In this document: one piece after another, positions 41,335 through 49,028 of the stretch
How the letters are laid out: every line of letters begins with the position of its first letter
How positions within the stretch are numbered: the first letter of the stretch is position 1
Assembly (NCBI RefSeq): GCF_008923185.1
Contig: NZ_WBMT01000001.1
Coordinates: 372,001-436,000 of the forward strand
Source: Actinomadura rudentiformis
GTDB lineage: Bacteria; Actinomycetota; Actinomycetes; Streptosporangiales; Streptosporangiaceae
Length of the DNA stretch: 64,000 nt
Direction of reading: 5' to 3'
Program-made: the position numbers and the translations under genes
The notes under the pieces: generated by a model
What the model was told of the DNA's origin: nothing
The model's database searches: none
The model's input: only the letters and a program-made list of their open reading frames with translations

Positions 41335-42693
41335 TTACAGATGGTGGGCGTACTCGCGGAACTCCCAGTCGGTGACGTGCCGCTGGAATCGTGCGATCTC
41401 ATCCCGCTTGTAGGCCAGGTAGGAGCCGACGAACCGCTCGCCGAGCACACCGGCCAGTTCCTCGTCGCCGGCCAGGGCGTCGAGTGCGGACGCCAGGTCA
41501 CCGGGGAGCCGGGCGGCCTTGGCGGTGTCGTAGCCGTAGCCCTCCAGCGGCGGCGGCACGGTGAGCTTGCCGCGGATGCCCAGGTACACGGCGGCCAGCA
41601 GGGCCGCGATGCCGAGGTAGGGGTTGGCTCCGGCGTCACCGAGCCGCACTTCCAGCCGGGTGGCGCCGTCGCGCTCCGGCGGGATGCGGATCATCGCGCT
41701 GCGGTTGTCCAGCCCCCAGTCGATCAGCCAGGGCGCCAGGGTGTCGGGGCCGAACCGCTTGTAGGAGTTGATCGACGGATTGAAGATCGCGGCGAGCGCG
41801 GGGGCGTGCGCGATGACGCCGGCGATCGCCTGGTGTGCGGTCTCCGACAGCCCGTCCGGCCCGGCGTCCGGACCGTCGAAGACGTTGCGGCCGGTCTCGT
41901 CCACGCACGACAGGTGGACGTGGAATCCCGAGCCGCCGTCGTCGTTGAACGGCTTGGCCATGAACGTCGCCAGCCGCCCCTCGATGCGCGCGATCTCCTT
42001 GACGGCCGACTTCAGCCGGAACGCCCGGTCGGCGGCGTCGAGCGCGCCGGAGTGCTCGAGGTTGATCTCGAACTGGCCGCAGGAGAACTCGTGGTTGCCC
42101 ATGGTCACGCCGAGCCCCATGTCGCGCAGATGGCGCAGGGCACGGAGCAGGTGGCCGTCGGGGTCGCTCTTGCGGCCGACGGTGTAGACGTTGCCGGGGC
42201 CCTCGCCGTAGCGGCGCCAGCCGTTCGGGGCGTCAGGGTCGGGTTCGCACAGGTAGTACTCCAGTTCGGGCCCGGCGACGGGGGTGAGACCGAGCTCGGA
42301 GAGCCGGCCTATGGCGTGCCGGAGGACCTCGCGCGGCCCCTCGGCGCACGGCTCGGTGCCGCCCGGTTCGTACGCCTCGCCGAGGCACTGGGCCACGCCC
42401 GGCTCCCATGGGATCGCGGCCAGCGTGGACAGGTCGGGCCGGACGCAGATGTCCGGAAGGCCCGCGTCGAGGCCGCCTGCCACGTCCACGACGTCGCCCT
42501 GGGGGCTGGTGTGGTAGACCGCGCGGCAGAAGGCCAGGCCGTGTGCCATCACCGAGGGCAGCCGGTCGACGAGCACGTCGCGGCCGCGGTCGACGCCGAT
42601 CAGGTCGGGGTAGGAGACCCGGACCACGTCGATGCCGTCGGCCGTCAGCCGTTCGACCACGTCATGAACGTCCGCTGGGTGCTGTCCGGGCAC
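41335..42693 (-). CDS. Glutamine-synthetase-like gamma-glutamyl-amine ligase (PuuA-type)
   Basis: The protein has 452 residues. GTG 42693 has GAGGGGAG at good spacing; the longer frame crosses a promoter box and is rejected. GS motifs are intact: [34 protein letters not shown] and the C-terminal [24 protein letters not shown]. The N-terminal beta-grasp half is diverged from housekeeping GlnA, and no adenylylation tyrosine region is obvious. Such proteins ligate glutamate to amines with ATP (PuuA, IpuC, aniline-pathway enzymes). The PuuC- and PuuD-type genes in the same regulon support this role. The amine is unknown. Confidence 0.85.
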   Translation of the reverse strand: MPGQHPADVHDVVERLTADGIDVVRVSYPDLIGVDRGRDVLVDRLPSVMAHGLAFCRAVYHTSPQGDVVDVAGGLDAGLPDICVRPDLSTLAAIPWEPGVAQCLGEAYEPGGTEPCAEGPREVLRHAIGRLSELGLTPVAGPELEYYLCEPDPDAPNGWRRYGEGPGNVYTVGRKSDPDGHLLRALRHLRDMGLGVTMGNHEFSCGQFEINLEHSGALDAADRAFRLKSAVKEIARIEGRLATFMAKPFNDDGGSGFHVHLSCVDETGRNVFDGPDAGPDGLSETAHQAIAGVIAHAPALAAIFNPSINSYKRFGPDTLAPWLIDWGLDNRSAMIRIPPERDGATRLEVRLGDAGANPYLGIAALLAAVYLGIRGKLTVPPPLEGYGYDTAKAARLPGDLASALDALAGDEELAGVLGERFVGSYLAYKRDEIARFQRHVTDWEFREYAHHL

Positions 42694-42723
42694 GGGGGCT
42701 CCCCTCAGAAGGGCGGGTAGCTC

Positions 42724-42737
42724 GTTTGGGATCAAAC
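42724..42737. promoter_or_regulatory. Cluster box A upstream of the GS-like gene
   Basis: GTTTGGGATCAAAC is a perfect inverted repeat (GTTTG-N4-CAAAC) and matches GTTTGGNNNCAAAY. It lies 31 bases before the GS-like start. Confidence 0.7.
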
Positions 42738-42822
42738 AATATGTGCGTCGCCGTGGCCTGGCAAGAGGTCGCCGGGATTGGACGAACATTCGCCTGTCAG
42801 GTGACAAGGCCACCCGCCCACG

Positions 42823-42848
42823 CATATCGTACGGATCCAAACGATATG
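42823..42848. promoter_or_regulatory. Cluster box B upstream of the acetoacetate-decarboxylase-like gene
   Basis: Arms CATATCGT (42823-42830) and ACGATATG (42841-42848) pair perfectly around 10 bases. Read on the minus strand the right half gives CATATCGTTTGG, overlapping the cluster motif, as also seen at box E. It ends 14 bases before the gene start. Confidence 0.65.
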
Positions 42849-42862
42849 TTCGAGGAGGCGCG

Positions 42863-43681
42863 GTGGCACCGGTGCATGGGTTCCTGTACCCCAAGACGGC
42901 GACGGGACGCTCGTCGCTGATCCCCAGCCCGCCCTGGCACTACTCCGGTGATCTGCTGACCGTGGAGTACCGGACCGACCCGGCGCGTGTCGCGGAGTTG
43001 CTTCCGGCCCCCCTCGAACCCGCCGCCGAGGATCCCGGGGCGGTCGCGATCATCTGGGCGGACTGGCAGTCCTGCTCGGAGTCCGCGGAAGAACTCCTCG
43101 ACCCGGTGCGCGCCCAGTACAAGGAGTGCTTCGTCGTGGTGCGCTGCTCGTTCGAGGGACGCACGTACAGCCGCTGCGTCTACATCTGGGTCGACAAGGA
43201 CTTCGCCATCGCCCGGGGGCTCCACCAGGGCTACCCGAAGAAGCTCGGCTCGATCCACCAGACCCGGCCCCACCCCTATGGGCAGGCGGCGCCGCGCATC
43301 GGTGCGGGTGGCAGGTTCGGTGCGACCCTGGCCGCCGCAGACAGGAGGCTGGCCGAGGCTGTGGTCACCTTGCGCGAACCGTCCGAGACGAACGGGTTCG
43401 TCAACGGCCACCCGATGGCCCACCACCGCTTCCTGCCGTCGATCGAGCCGGACGGCTCCCCGGCGCTCCACGAACTGATCGAGTCGGGCGCGGCCGGCTT
43501 CGAGGCCGGGCCCGCCTGGGCGGGCGACGCCGAGTTGAGGCTCTTGGAGTCGCCGGCCGAGGAACTGGCCCGCCTCGAGGTGACCGAAGTGATCGGTGCC
43601 TACTTCCGCCAGGTCGGGGTCGTCTGGAACGGCGGCACGCGACTGTGGGACGGGGCCGCGGCAAGGGTAGATTCAGCGTAG
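42863..43681 (+). CDS. Acetoacetate decarboxylase (ADC) family protein
   Basis: The protein has 272 residues. GTG 42863 follows GAGGAGG closely; a second GTG at 42872 is possible. The ADC beta-cone fold is indicated by LTVEYRTDPARVAELLPAPL and by GYPKKLGS, which matches the FPKKL motif that carries the Schiff-base lysine in true ADC (here Lys126 or Lys127). ADC-superfamily members also act as aldolase-dehydratases or hydratases. In a ring-cleavage cluster lacking the HpcG/HpcH steps, a Schiff-base enzyme acting on a keto acid is plausible. That is inference. It is followed by the MarR gene, 56 bases away. Confidence 0.8.
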   Translation: MAPVHGFLYPKTATGRSSLIPSPPWHYSGDLLTVEYRTDPARVAELLPAPLEPAAEDPGAVAIIWADWQSCSESAEELLDPVRAQYKECFVVVRCSFEGRTYSRCVYIWVDKDFAIARGLHQGYPKKLGSIHQTRPHPYGQAAPRIGAGGRFGATLAAADRRLAEAVVTLREPSETNGFVNGHPMAHHRFLPSIEPDGSPALHELIESGAAGFEAGPAWAGDAELRLLESPAEELARLEVTEVIGAYFRQVGVVWNGGTRLWDGAAARVDSA

Positions 43682-43737
43682 CCGCACCCGTCGGGCCGGG
43701 ATCCGTACCCCGCGCCGGGGTCATCGAGAGGACATCA

Positions 43738-44310
43738 GTGACCGGCCACCACACACTGCGTGAGACCGAGCAGGCCATCCAGCGCCGGCTGGGAGACGTC
43801 GTCCTGCGCCACGACGCGATGATGGCCGTCTCCAACATCTACCGGGCCGCGGCCGCCATCCGCCAGCACTTCGAGAGCTCCGTGCTGCGCTCGGCGGACC
43901 TGACCTGGACGGCGTTCGTCGTGCTGTGGGTGGTGTGGATCTGGGACGAGATCGAGACCCGGCATGCCGCCGAGGAGGCCGGCATCTCCAAGGGGACCCT
44001 CACCGGCGTGGTCAAGACGCTGGAGGGGCGCGGGCTGATGGAGCGAGGCCCGCACGAGAGCGACGGCCGCCGGGTGGTCCTCCGGCTCACCGGCAAGGGC
44101 CAGGAGCTGATGGAGCGGCTGTTCCCGGAGTTCAACGCCGAAGAGGCGTTCGTCGTCGAGCGCTTGGGCCAAGACCAGAACACGGCGCTGGCGCAGGCTC
44201 TCGGCACGATCGTCGAGCACCTGGAAAGCGAGGGGGAGCAGCGCCGGGACTCCCTGCGGGCCGGCGCCCCCCTGCCGCCCCGGCGCTCCGGACGCCGCGC
44301 GCGGGACTGA
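43738..44310 (+). CDS. MarR family regulator, probable regulator of the catabolic cluster
   Basis: The protein has 190 residues from GTG 43738, preceded by AGAGGA. The winged helix lies near residues 60-130: ETRHAAEEAGISKGTLTGVVKTLEGRGLMER, wing ESDGRRVVLRLTGKG. A basic C-terminal tail (PPRRSGRRARD) is unusual and could add DNA contacts. It is the only transcription factor inside the 35.4-52 kb block, so it is the best candidate to bind the GTTTGGNNNCAAAY boxes. MarR proteins typically bind dyads with TTTG/CAAA arms of this size. Confidence 0.88.
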   Translation: MTGHHTLRETEQAIQRRLGDVVLRHDAMMAVSNIYRAAAAIRQHFESSVLRSADLTWTAFVVLWVVWIWDEIETRHAAEEAGISKGTLTGVVKTLEGRGLMERGPHESDGRRVVLRLTGKGQELMERLFPEFNAEEAFVVERLGQDQNTALAQALGTIVEHLESEGEQRRDSLRAGAPLPPRRSGRRARD

Positions 44311-44323
44311 TAGACGGCCGCAG

Positions 44324-45499
44324 TCAGCTCGTAGGAACCCTGGTGTCGTCCAACAGCAGCTTCCTGTAGCGGGGCAAGGAGCCGCCGCAGCCCAGCATGA
44401 CCACACCGACGAGCCTGCCGTCGCGGTGGTATCCCAGCACCGCTTCCTCGCTGAGGTCGCCCTCCAGCAGGCGGATGTCGCCGCCGCCGAGGGCCGGTGC
44501 GCCGAACGACTGCAGTCTCAGGTCGTACTGGTCGCTCCAGAACGAGGGAAGGGGCATGAACGGCCGGCCGTTCTCGCCGAGCAGGGACCGTGCCGCGTGT
44601 TTCGCCGTGTCAGTGGGAATGCTCCAGTGCTCCACTCGCCGGGGGACGTCGTCGTATCGCGGGTTGGGAAACCGGGCGACGTCGCCGACGGCCACCACAT
44701 CGGGGCGCCCCTCGACCCGCAGCGCGCCGTCGCACAGCACGCCGTCCGACAGGTCGAGCCCGTTGCCCTCCAGCCACTCGACGCAGGGCACCGACCCGAC
44801 CGCTTCCACGACCACGTCGGCGTCGACGCTCGTCCCGTCGGACAACTCCAGTCCGGTCCCGGTGAAACGGGCGACTGTACGGCCGAGCAGGAACCGCACG
44901 CCGCGCCGCTGGTGACGGCGGCGCAACTCGGCGCCGAAGTCCGCGCCGAGCGGCCGGAGCATGGGCTCGCTCTCCGGCGCCACCACGGTGACGTCCGCGC
45001 CGAGGGTACGGGCGGTCGCGGCCACCTCGCATCCGATGAAGCCCGCGCCGACCACGGCCAGCCGCACCTCGGGCTTGAGGCGTGCCCGCAGGGCGGCAGC
45101 GTCGTCCAGCGTCCTGACGACGTGCCGCGACGGGCCTGCCCCCGGATCCTGCCCTGGCGCGTCCAACCGTCTGGGCCGCAGTCCTGTGGCGATCACCAGG
45201 CCGTCGTAGGACACCTCCGTCCCGTCGGCCAGGCGTACGACGCGCGCGGCGAGATCGGCTCCGGTGACGGCCGTCCCGAGGCGCCAGTCGGCATCGGCGA
45301 CGCTCGCCCGCGTCCGGAACGCCACCCGGTCGAGGGCGACCTCGGCGGCGAGGACCTCCTTGGACAGGGGCGGCCGGTTGTAGGGCGGATGCGGCTCGTC
45401 GCCCACGACCACCAGCTCACCGGCATGGCCGGCGGCCCGCAACTGCTCGGCCGCACGGAGGCCGCCGAGGGACGCGCCGACCACGACGATCCGGCGCAC
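44324..45499 (-). CDS. FAD-dependent ferredoxin reductase (P450 redox chain)
   Basis: The protein has 391 residues, with GTG 45499 placed 2 bases after the ferredoxin stop. The FAD motif VVVGASLGGLRAAEQL is at the N-terminus, NRPPLSKEVL near 41-50, a second dinucleotide site LAVVGAGFIGCEVAATAR near 145-162, and VVAVGDVARFPN near 265. The C-terminal Reductase_C-like domain is present. Putidaredoxin-reductase-type enzymes pass electrons from NAD(P)H to a ferredoxin. Coupled to the ferredoxin gene and in the same cluster as a P450, it should complete a class I P450 system. Confidence 0.92.
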   Translation of the reverse strand: MRRIVVVGASLGGLRAAEQLRAAGHAGELVVVGDEPHPPYNRPPLSKEVLAAEVALDRVAFRTRASVADADWRLGTAVTGADLAARVVRLADGTEVSYDGLVIATGLRPRRLDAPGQDPGAGPSRHVVRTLDDAAALRARLKPEVRLAVVGAGFIGCEVAATARTLGADVTVVAPESEPMLRPLGADFGAELRRRHQRRGVRFLLGRTVARFTGTGLELSDGTSVDADVVVEAVGSVPCVEWLEGNGLDLSDGVLCDGALRVEGRPDVVAVGDVARFPNPRYDDVPRRVEHWSIPTDTAKHAARSLLGENGRPFMPLPSFWSDQYDLRLQSFGAPALGGGDIRLLEGDLSEEAVLGYHRDGRLVGVVMLGCGGSLPRYRKLLLDDTRVPTS

Positions 45500-45501
45500 C
45501 G

Positions 45502-45690
45502 CTAGTCCTCGACGGTGATGGCTTGGAGGGGGCAGACGTCGGCCGCTTCCTCGACGGCCTCGCGCAAGGCGTCATCGGGGGCGCTCTCGAACTCCAGCCG
45601 TCCCGCCCCGTCGAGCCGGAAGACCTCGGGCGCGGAGAACACGCACTGCCCGTGGTCCTGGCACCTGTCCATGTCGACGATGACCTTCAT
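45502..45690 (-). CDS. P450-type single-cluster ferredoxin, probably [3Fe-4S]
   Basis: The protein has 62 residues from ATG 45690, with GAGGAG 8 bases upstream. The cluster motif is CQDHGQC followed by CP about 40 residues later, with histidine in place of the second cysteine of the usual C-x2-C-x2-C set. This pattern is typical of actinobacterial P450 ferredoxins with a [3Fe-4S] or convertible cluster. It carries electrons from the reductase encoded 2 bases downstream to the P450 at 40071. Confidence 0.92.
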   Translation of the reverse strand: MKVIVDMDRCQDHGQCVFSAPEVFRLDGAGRLEFESAPDDALREAVEEAADVCPLQAITVED

Positions 45691-45715
45691 GCCGATGCTC
45701 CTCGCTTCATGTCCC

Positions 45716-46561
45716 CTACCTCCTCGGGGCGCGGACACCGCGGAACTCCCAGTCACCGCCGAAGGCGGTGGAGATGACCTCTTCGGACTCGGTGGGCTGC
45801 GCACCGCAGTCGTCGCGGACCGGCACGGGACCGGCCACGATGTGGTTGCGGAGCCGTCCCAGGCCCTCGGCTTCGACCTCGACCACGTCTCCCGGTTGCA
45901 CGGGTCGCGAGTTGGCCGGAGTGCCCGACAGCAGTACGTCCCCGGGATCGAGGGTGATGGTGCGGGCGATGTCCGCGACGAGGTAGTGCATGTCCCACTC
46001 CATCTCGTCGGTGCCGCCGTCCTGGACCAGTTCGCCGTTGACGTAGGTGCGCAGGTACTTGCCGCGGAAGTCCCAGTCGGTGACCAGGCCGGGGCCGAGC
46101 GGGCACAGCGTGTCCGAGCCCTTGACCCGCAACATCGAGCCGGCGTCGGTGTCGCGGAAGTCGTGCAGGCCGTAGTCGTTGGCCACCGTGTATCCGGCGA
46201 TGTACGCGCCGGCCTCCTTGGGGGAGACGTTGCGGCAGGTCCGGCCGATGACGATCGCGATCTCGCCCTCGTAGTTGAGGTACTTGCACCGTTCCGGGCG
46301 GACGACCGCGCCCCCGTGGGCGTTCAGGGCGGAGATCGGCTTGTGGAAGAAGGTCGGCGCGGCGGGCAGGCGGGCCTGGAACTCCTCCACGCGGCTGCGG
46401 TGGTTGAGATGCACCGCGACCACCTTGGTCGGCCTGCACGGCGGCAGGTGCACGGCCTCCTCGGCCCGCACCCGCCGCCCGTCGGCGGCGACCAGTTCGT
46501 CGCCCTCACGGACGACCTGGACGTCTGCTCCGTCGAGCAGGATCCTGCGGTACTCGGGCAT
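45716..46561 (-). CDS. Fumarylacetoacetate hydrolase family protein, HpcE-like
   Basis: The protein has 281 residues; ATG 46561 overlaps the dioxygenase stop by one base (TGATG). The FAH fold is seen from YEGEIAIVIGRTCRNV through GYTVANDYGLHDFRD, RVKGSDTLCPLGPGLV and LLSGTPANSRPVQPGDVVEVE. In homoprotocatechuate breakdown HpcE/HpaG decarboxylates and isomerises the ring-cleavage product. This length matches a single-domain HpaG unit rather than the fused two-domain HpcE. The order with the adjoining dioxygenase and HpcC-like gene supports that role. Confidence 0.85.
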   Translation of the reverse strand: MPEYRRILLDGADVQVVREGDELVAADGRRVRAEEAVHLPPCRPTKVVAVHLNHRSRVEEFQARLPAAPTFFHKPISALNAHGGAVVRPERCKYLNYEGEIAIVIGRTCRNVSPKEAGAYIAGYTVANDYGLHDFRDTDAGSMLRVKGSDTLCPLGPGLVTDWDFRGKYLRTYVNGELVQDGGTDEMEWDMHYLVADIARTITLDPGDVLLSGTPANSRPVQPGDVVEVEAEGLGRLRNHIVAGPVPVRDDCGAQPTESEEVISTAFGGDWEFRGVRAPRR

Positions 46562-47466
46562 CAGGCGGTCCATCCGTGCTCGGGCCGGTCGAACCAGACA
46601 TGCACCTGGCCGGTTCCGACGGAGTTCTCGTACGTGCTGTACAGGCGGCCGGGAGCGGTGCAGGCCCCCTCGCCCAGAGCGCCGATCATCATCAGGTAGT
46701 GGCCGAACCGGGCCTCCGGCTTGAAGCGCAGGAACTCCGGCATCGTGTCCAGGACGCGCGCGTGGTCGCCGCGCGCCAGCCACTCGATGCGCTCCTCGTC
46801 GGCGGCCCGGGCCTCCGGAGTGAAGATGTGCGACGGATCGGCCGCCTCGTGGTCGCGGATCTGGCGCAGCGGCCAAAAGGTGTGCGACAGCGCGCCCGAG
46901 GCGATGAGGAGGACGCGCCGGTCGGTGGCCGCGATCGCGTCCCCGAGCGCCCGGCCGAGTCTCAGGAAGTCCTCGGTGTCGGCGGTCTGGCACACGCCGA
47001 TCGACATCCAGCGCTTGCCCTCCAGGTCGAGGTACGGGTTGTCGCGCACCCCGAGGTAGGTCCACAGGTTGACGGTGGCGTAGTAGATCGGCAGGTAGGG
47101 GTCGTCGATCGGCGTGATCCACGTTCCGTGCTTGTCGGCGTAGCGTGCGACGGCGCGGGCCAGCTCGGGATCACCCGGGAAGTCGTAGGGCATCCGGCAC
47201 ATGCCCCGCGGCAGTTCCTCGGAGGTGTAGAGCCCGGCTCGCCGGTCATGGGCGGTGGTCACGAACTCGACCGTGGTGGCCCAGTGGGAGTCGAGGACGA
47301 CGACGGTGTCGTAGTCGTCCACGCGGTCGAACACCTCGGCCCTCAGCCGCTTCAGGCCGTCGACCAGGGTGGAGTCCTCGCCGCGGTTCAGCTCCCGGCG
47401 GGTGACCTCGGGCAGGACGATCGTGGGGACGTGGGCCAGGAGCCCGGCGCCGACTACTTCTCCCAT
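46561..47466 (-). CDS. Extradiol ring-cleavage dioxygenase, LigB class III (homoprotocatechuate 2,3-dioxygenase-like)
   Basis: The protein has 301 residues from ATG 47466, overlapping the upstream dehydrogenase gene by 13 bases. LigB-superfamily iron ligands are suggested by GLLAHVPTIVLPE (His12) and VVLDSHW (His61); a glutamate in the C-terminal third would complete the site. Other family features are DPYLPIYYATVNLWTYL and ASGALSHTFWP. Class III enzymes open catechol-type rings next to the hydroxyls with Fe(II) and oxygen. Its neighbours HpcC-like and HpcE-like enzymes point to 3,4-dihydroxyphenylacetate or a close analogue. Confidence 0.87.
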   Translation of the reverse strand: MGEVVGAGLLAHVPTIVLPEVTRRELNRGEDSTLVDGLKRLRAEVFDRVDDYDTVVVLDSHWATTVEFVTTAHDRRAGLYTSEELPRGMCRMPYDFPGDPELARAVARYADKHGTWITPIDDPYLPIYYATVNLWTYLGVRDNPYLDLEGKRWMSIGVCQTADTEDFLRLGRALGDAIAATDRRVLLIASGALSHTFWPLRQIRDHEAADPSHIFTPEARAADEERIEWLARGDHARVLDTMPEFLRFKPEARFGHYLMMIGALGEGACTAPGRLYSTYENSVGTGQVHVWFDRPEHGWTA

Positions 47467-48902
47467 GGGGCCATCACCGTGTTCTTCACGTCGCAGTAGA
47501 AGTCGAAGCTCCAGTCGCCGCCCTCGCGGCCGACGCCGGACTGCCGGGACCCGCCGAACGGGGCCCGCAGGTCGCGCACGAAGAAGCAGTTGACCCAAAC
47601 CGTCCCGGCCACCAGCCGTTCGGTGACGCGGGCGGCGCGCTCGGGGTCCCCGGTGGCGAGGGTCGCGGCGAGACCGAACCGGGTGTCGTTGGCCATCGCG
47701 ACGGCTTGCTCCTCGGTGTCGAAGGTCTGCAGGGTCAGGACGGGACCGAAGACCTCCTCGCTGAGGATCTCGCTGCCCGCGGGGGCTCCGGTGAAGAGTG
47801 TGGGCCGGTAGTACAGGCCGCCGAGGTCGGTGTTGGGCCCGCCGCCGAGCAGCGCCCGGGCACCGTCCTTCGTGGCGCGCCGCACGAGTCCGTCGACCCG
47901 CTCGAAGTGCCGGCGGTGGATCTGCGGTCCGATGTCGGTGCTCAGGTCACGGGGATCGCCCTGAACGAGGCGTTCCGCCCGGGCGAGGAAGCGCTCGGTG
48001 AACTCGCCGGCGACCGACGCCTCCACCAGCAGGCGCGTCGCGGCCAGGCAGACCTGCCCGGCGTTGTCGTACTGCTCCACGGCCAGGTCGACGGCGAGGT
48101 CCAGGTCGGCGTCGGCGAACACCAGCAGCGGGGACTTGCCGCCGAGTTCCAGCGACAGCGGCGTCAGGTTCGGCGCCGCGGCGGCGGCGATGGTGCGCGC
48201 CGTCGGCACCGAGCCGGTGAAGCTGATCCGCCGCACGCCGGGATGCGCGACCAGGGCCGCGCCGGCCTCCGCGCCGAACCCCTGGACGACATTGAGCGCG
48301 CCGTCGGGCAGTCCGGCCTCGGCGGCGATGTCGGCCAGCAGCGAGGCGGTGAGCGGGGACCATTCGGCGGGCTTGAGAACGACGGTGTTCCCGGCGGCCA
48401 GTGCGGGGGCGACCTTCCAGGTGGCGAGCATGAGCGGCGCGTTCCACGGGGTGATCAGGGCGCAGACCCCGGCGGGGTCCCAGCTGACATGGTTGCGGTG
48501 GCCGCGGGTCTCGAAGTCGTCATGACCGAGCTGCAGCAGCCAGTCGGCGAAGAAGCGGAAGTTGTGCGCCACGCGCGGCATCACCCCGCGCCGGTGGGAT
48601 CGGATCAACGCTCCGTTGTCGGCCGTCTCGACCTGCGCGAGCTCCTCGACGCGCTTGTCGACGCCGTCGGCGATCGCGTGCAGCAACCGGGCTCGTTCCT
48701 CCCGGCTCGTGCGGGCCCAGGCGGGGAAGGCCCTGGTGGCGGCGGTCACGGCGGCCTCGGCCTCGGCGGCTCCGCCGCGGGCGATCTCGGCGATCGGTTG
48801 CTCGTCGATGGGGGAGACATCGGTGAACGCGGCGGCCGAGCCGACCCGTTCACCGCCGATCCAGTGGGCGGTGTCGACGGTGACGCCCGCGACCTCTGCC
48901 AT
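47454..48902 (-). CDS. Aldehyde dehydrogenase, HpcC/HpaE-like (hydroxymuconic semialdehyde dehydrogenase)
   Basis: The protein has 482 residues with catalytic Cys285, Glu252 and Asn154 in the usual ALDH positions. The C-terminal signature VNCFFVRDLRAPFGGSRQSG followed by GREGGDWSFDFYCD is characteristic of 5-carboxymethyl-2-hydroxymuconate semialdehyde dehydrogenases. It would oxidise the aldehyde produced by the following dioxygenase. It heads the five-gene minus-strand operon ALDH-dioxygenase-FAH-ferredoxin-reductase. Box C lies 18 bases before its start. Confidence 0.9.
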   Translation of the reverse strand: MAEVAGVTVDTAHWIGGERVGSAAAFTDVSPIDEQPIAEIARGGAAEAEAAVTAATRAFPAWARTSREERARLLHAIADGVDKRVEELAQVETADNGALIRSHRRGVMPRVAHNFRFFADWLLQLGHDDFETRGHRNHVSWDPAGVCALITPWNAPLMLATWKVAPALAAGNTVVLKPAEWSPLTASLLADIAAEAGLPDGALNVVQGFGAEAGAALVAHPGVRRISFTGSVPTARTIAAAAAPNLTPLSLELGGKSPLLVFADADLDLAVDLAVEQYDNAGQVCLAATRLLVEASVAGEFTERFLARAERLVQGDPRDLSTDIGPQIHRRHFERVDGLVRRATKDGARALLGGGPNTDLGGLYYRPTLFTGAPAGSEILSEEVFGPVLTLQTFDTEEQAVAMANDTRFGLAATLATGDPERAARVTERLVAGTVWVNCFFVRDLRAPFGGSRQSGVGREGGDWSFDFYCDVKNTVMAPWEK

Positions 48903-48919
48903 AGCGGCACCTCCGGTTC

Positions 48920-48933
48920 GTTTGGTCCCAAAT
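48920..48933. promoter_or_regulatory. Cluster box C upstream of the HpcC-like operon
   Basis: GTTTGGTCCCAAAT matches GTTTGGNNNCAAAY exactly, 18 bases before the HpcC-like start. Confidence 0.7.
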
Positions 48934-48991
48934 AAACTAGGAGGGCCGGATGGTCCGGGTCAACAGTCCCGCCGGGCCCTCGTCCGCTATT

Positions 48992-49005
48992 GTTTGGCCT
49001 CAAAT
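48992..49005. promoter_or_regulatory. Cluster box D upstream of the PuuC-like gene
   Basis: GTTTGGCCTCAAAT matches GTTTGGNNNCAAAY exactly, 24 bases before the GTG start of the PuuC-like gene. Like box C it is followed by a [AG]AACT sequence. Confidence 0.7.
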
Positions 49006-49028
49006 GAACTCTACCGGATGGAGAGGCC

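Noticed and set aside
40071..41639. A 522-residue P450 starting inside the GS-like gene
   Set aside because: The N-terminal 105 residues are out-of-frame GS-like sequence. TTG 41324 has a good ribosome-binding site and gives a normal P450 length.
43926..44369. Additional plus-strand frame over the MarR gene and its downstream gap
   Set aside because: It is a +1-frame shadow of the MarR gene with an Arg/Gly-rich product and no start signal.
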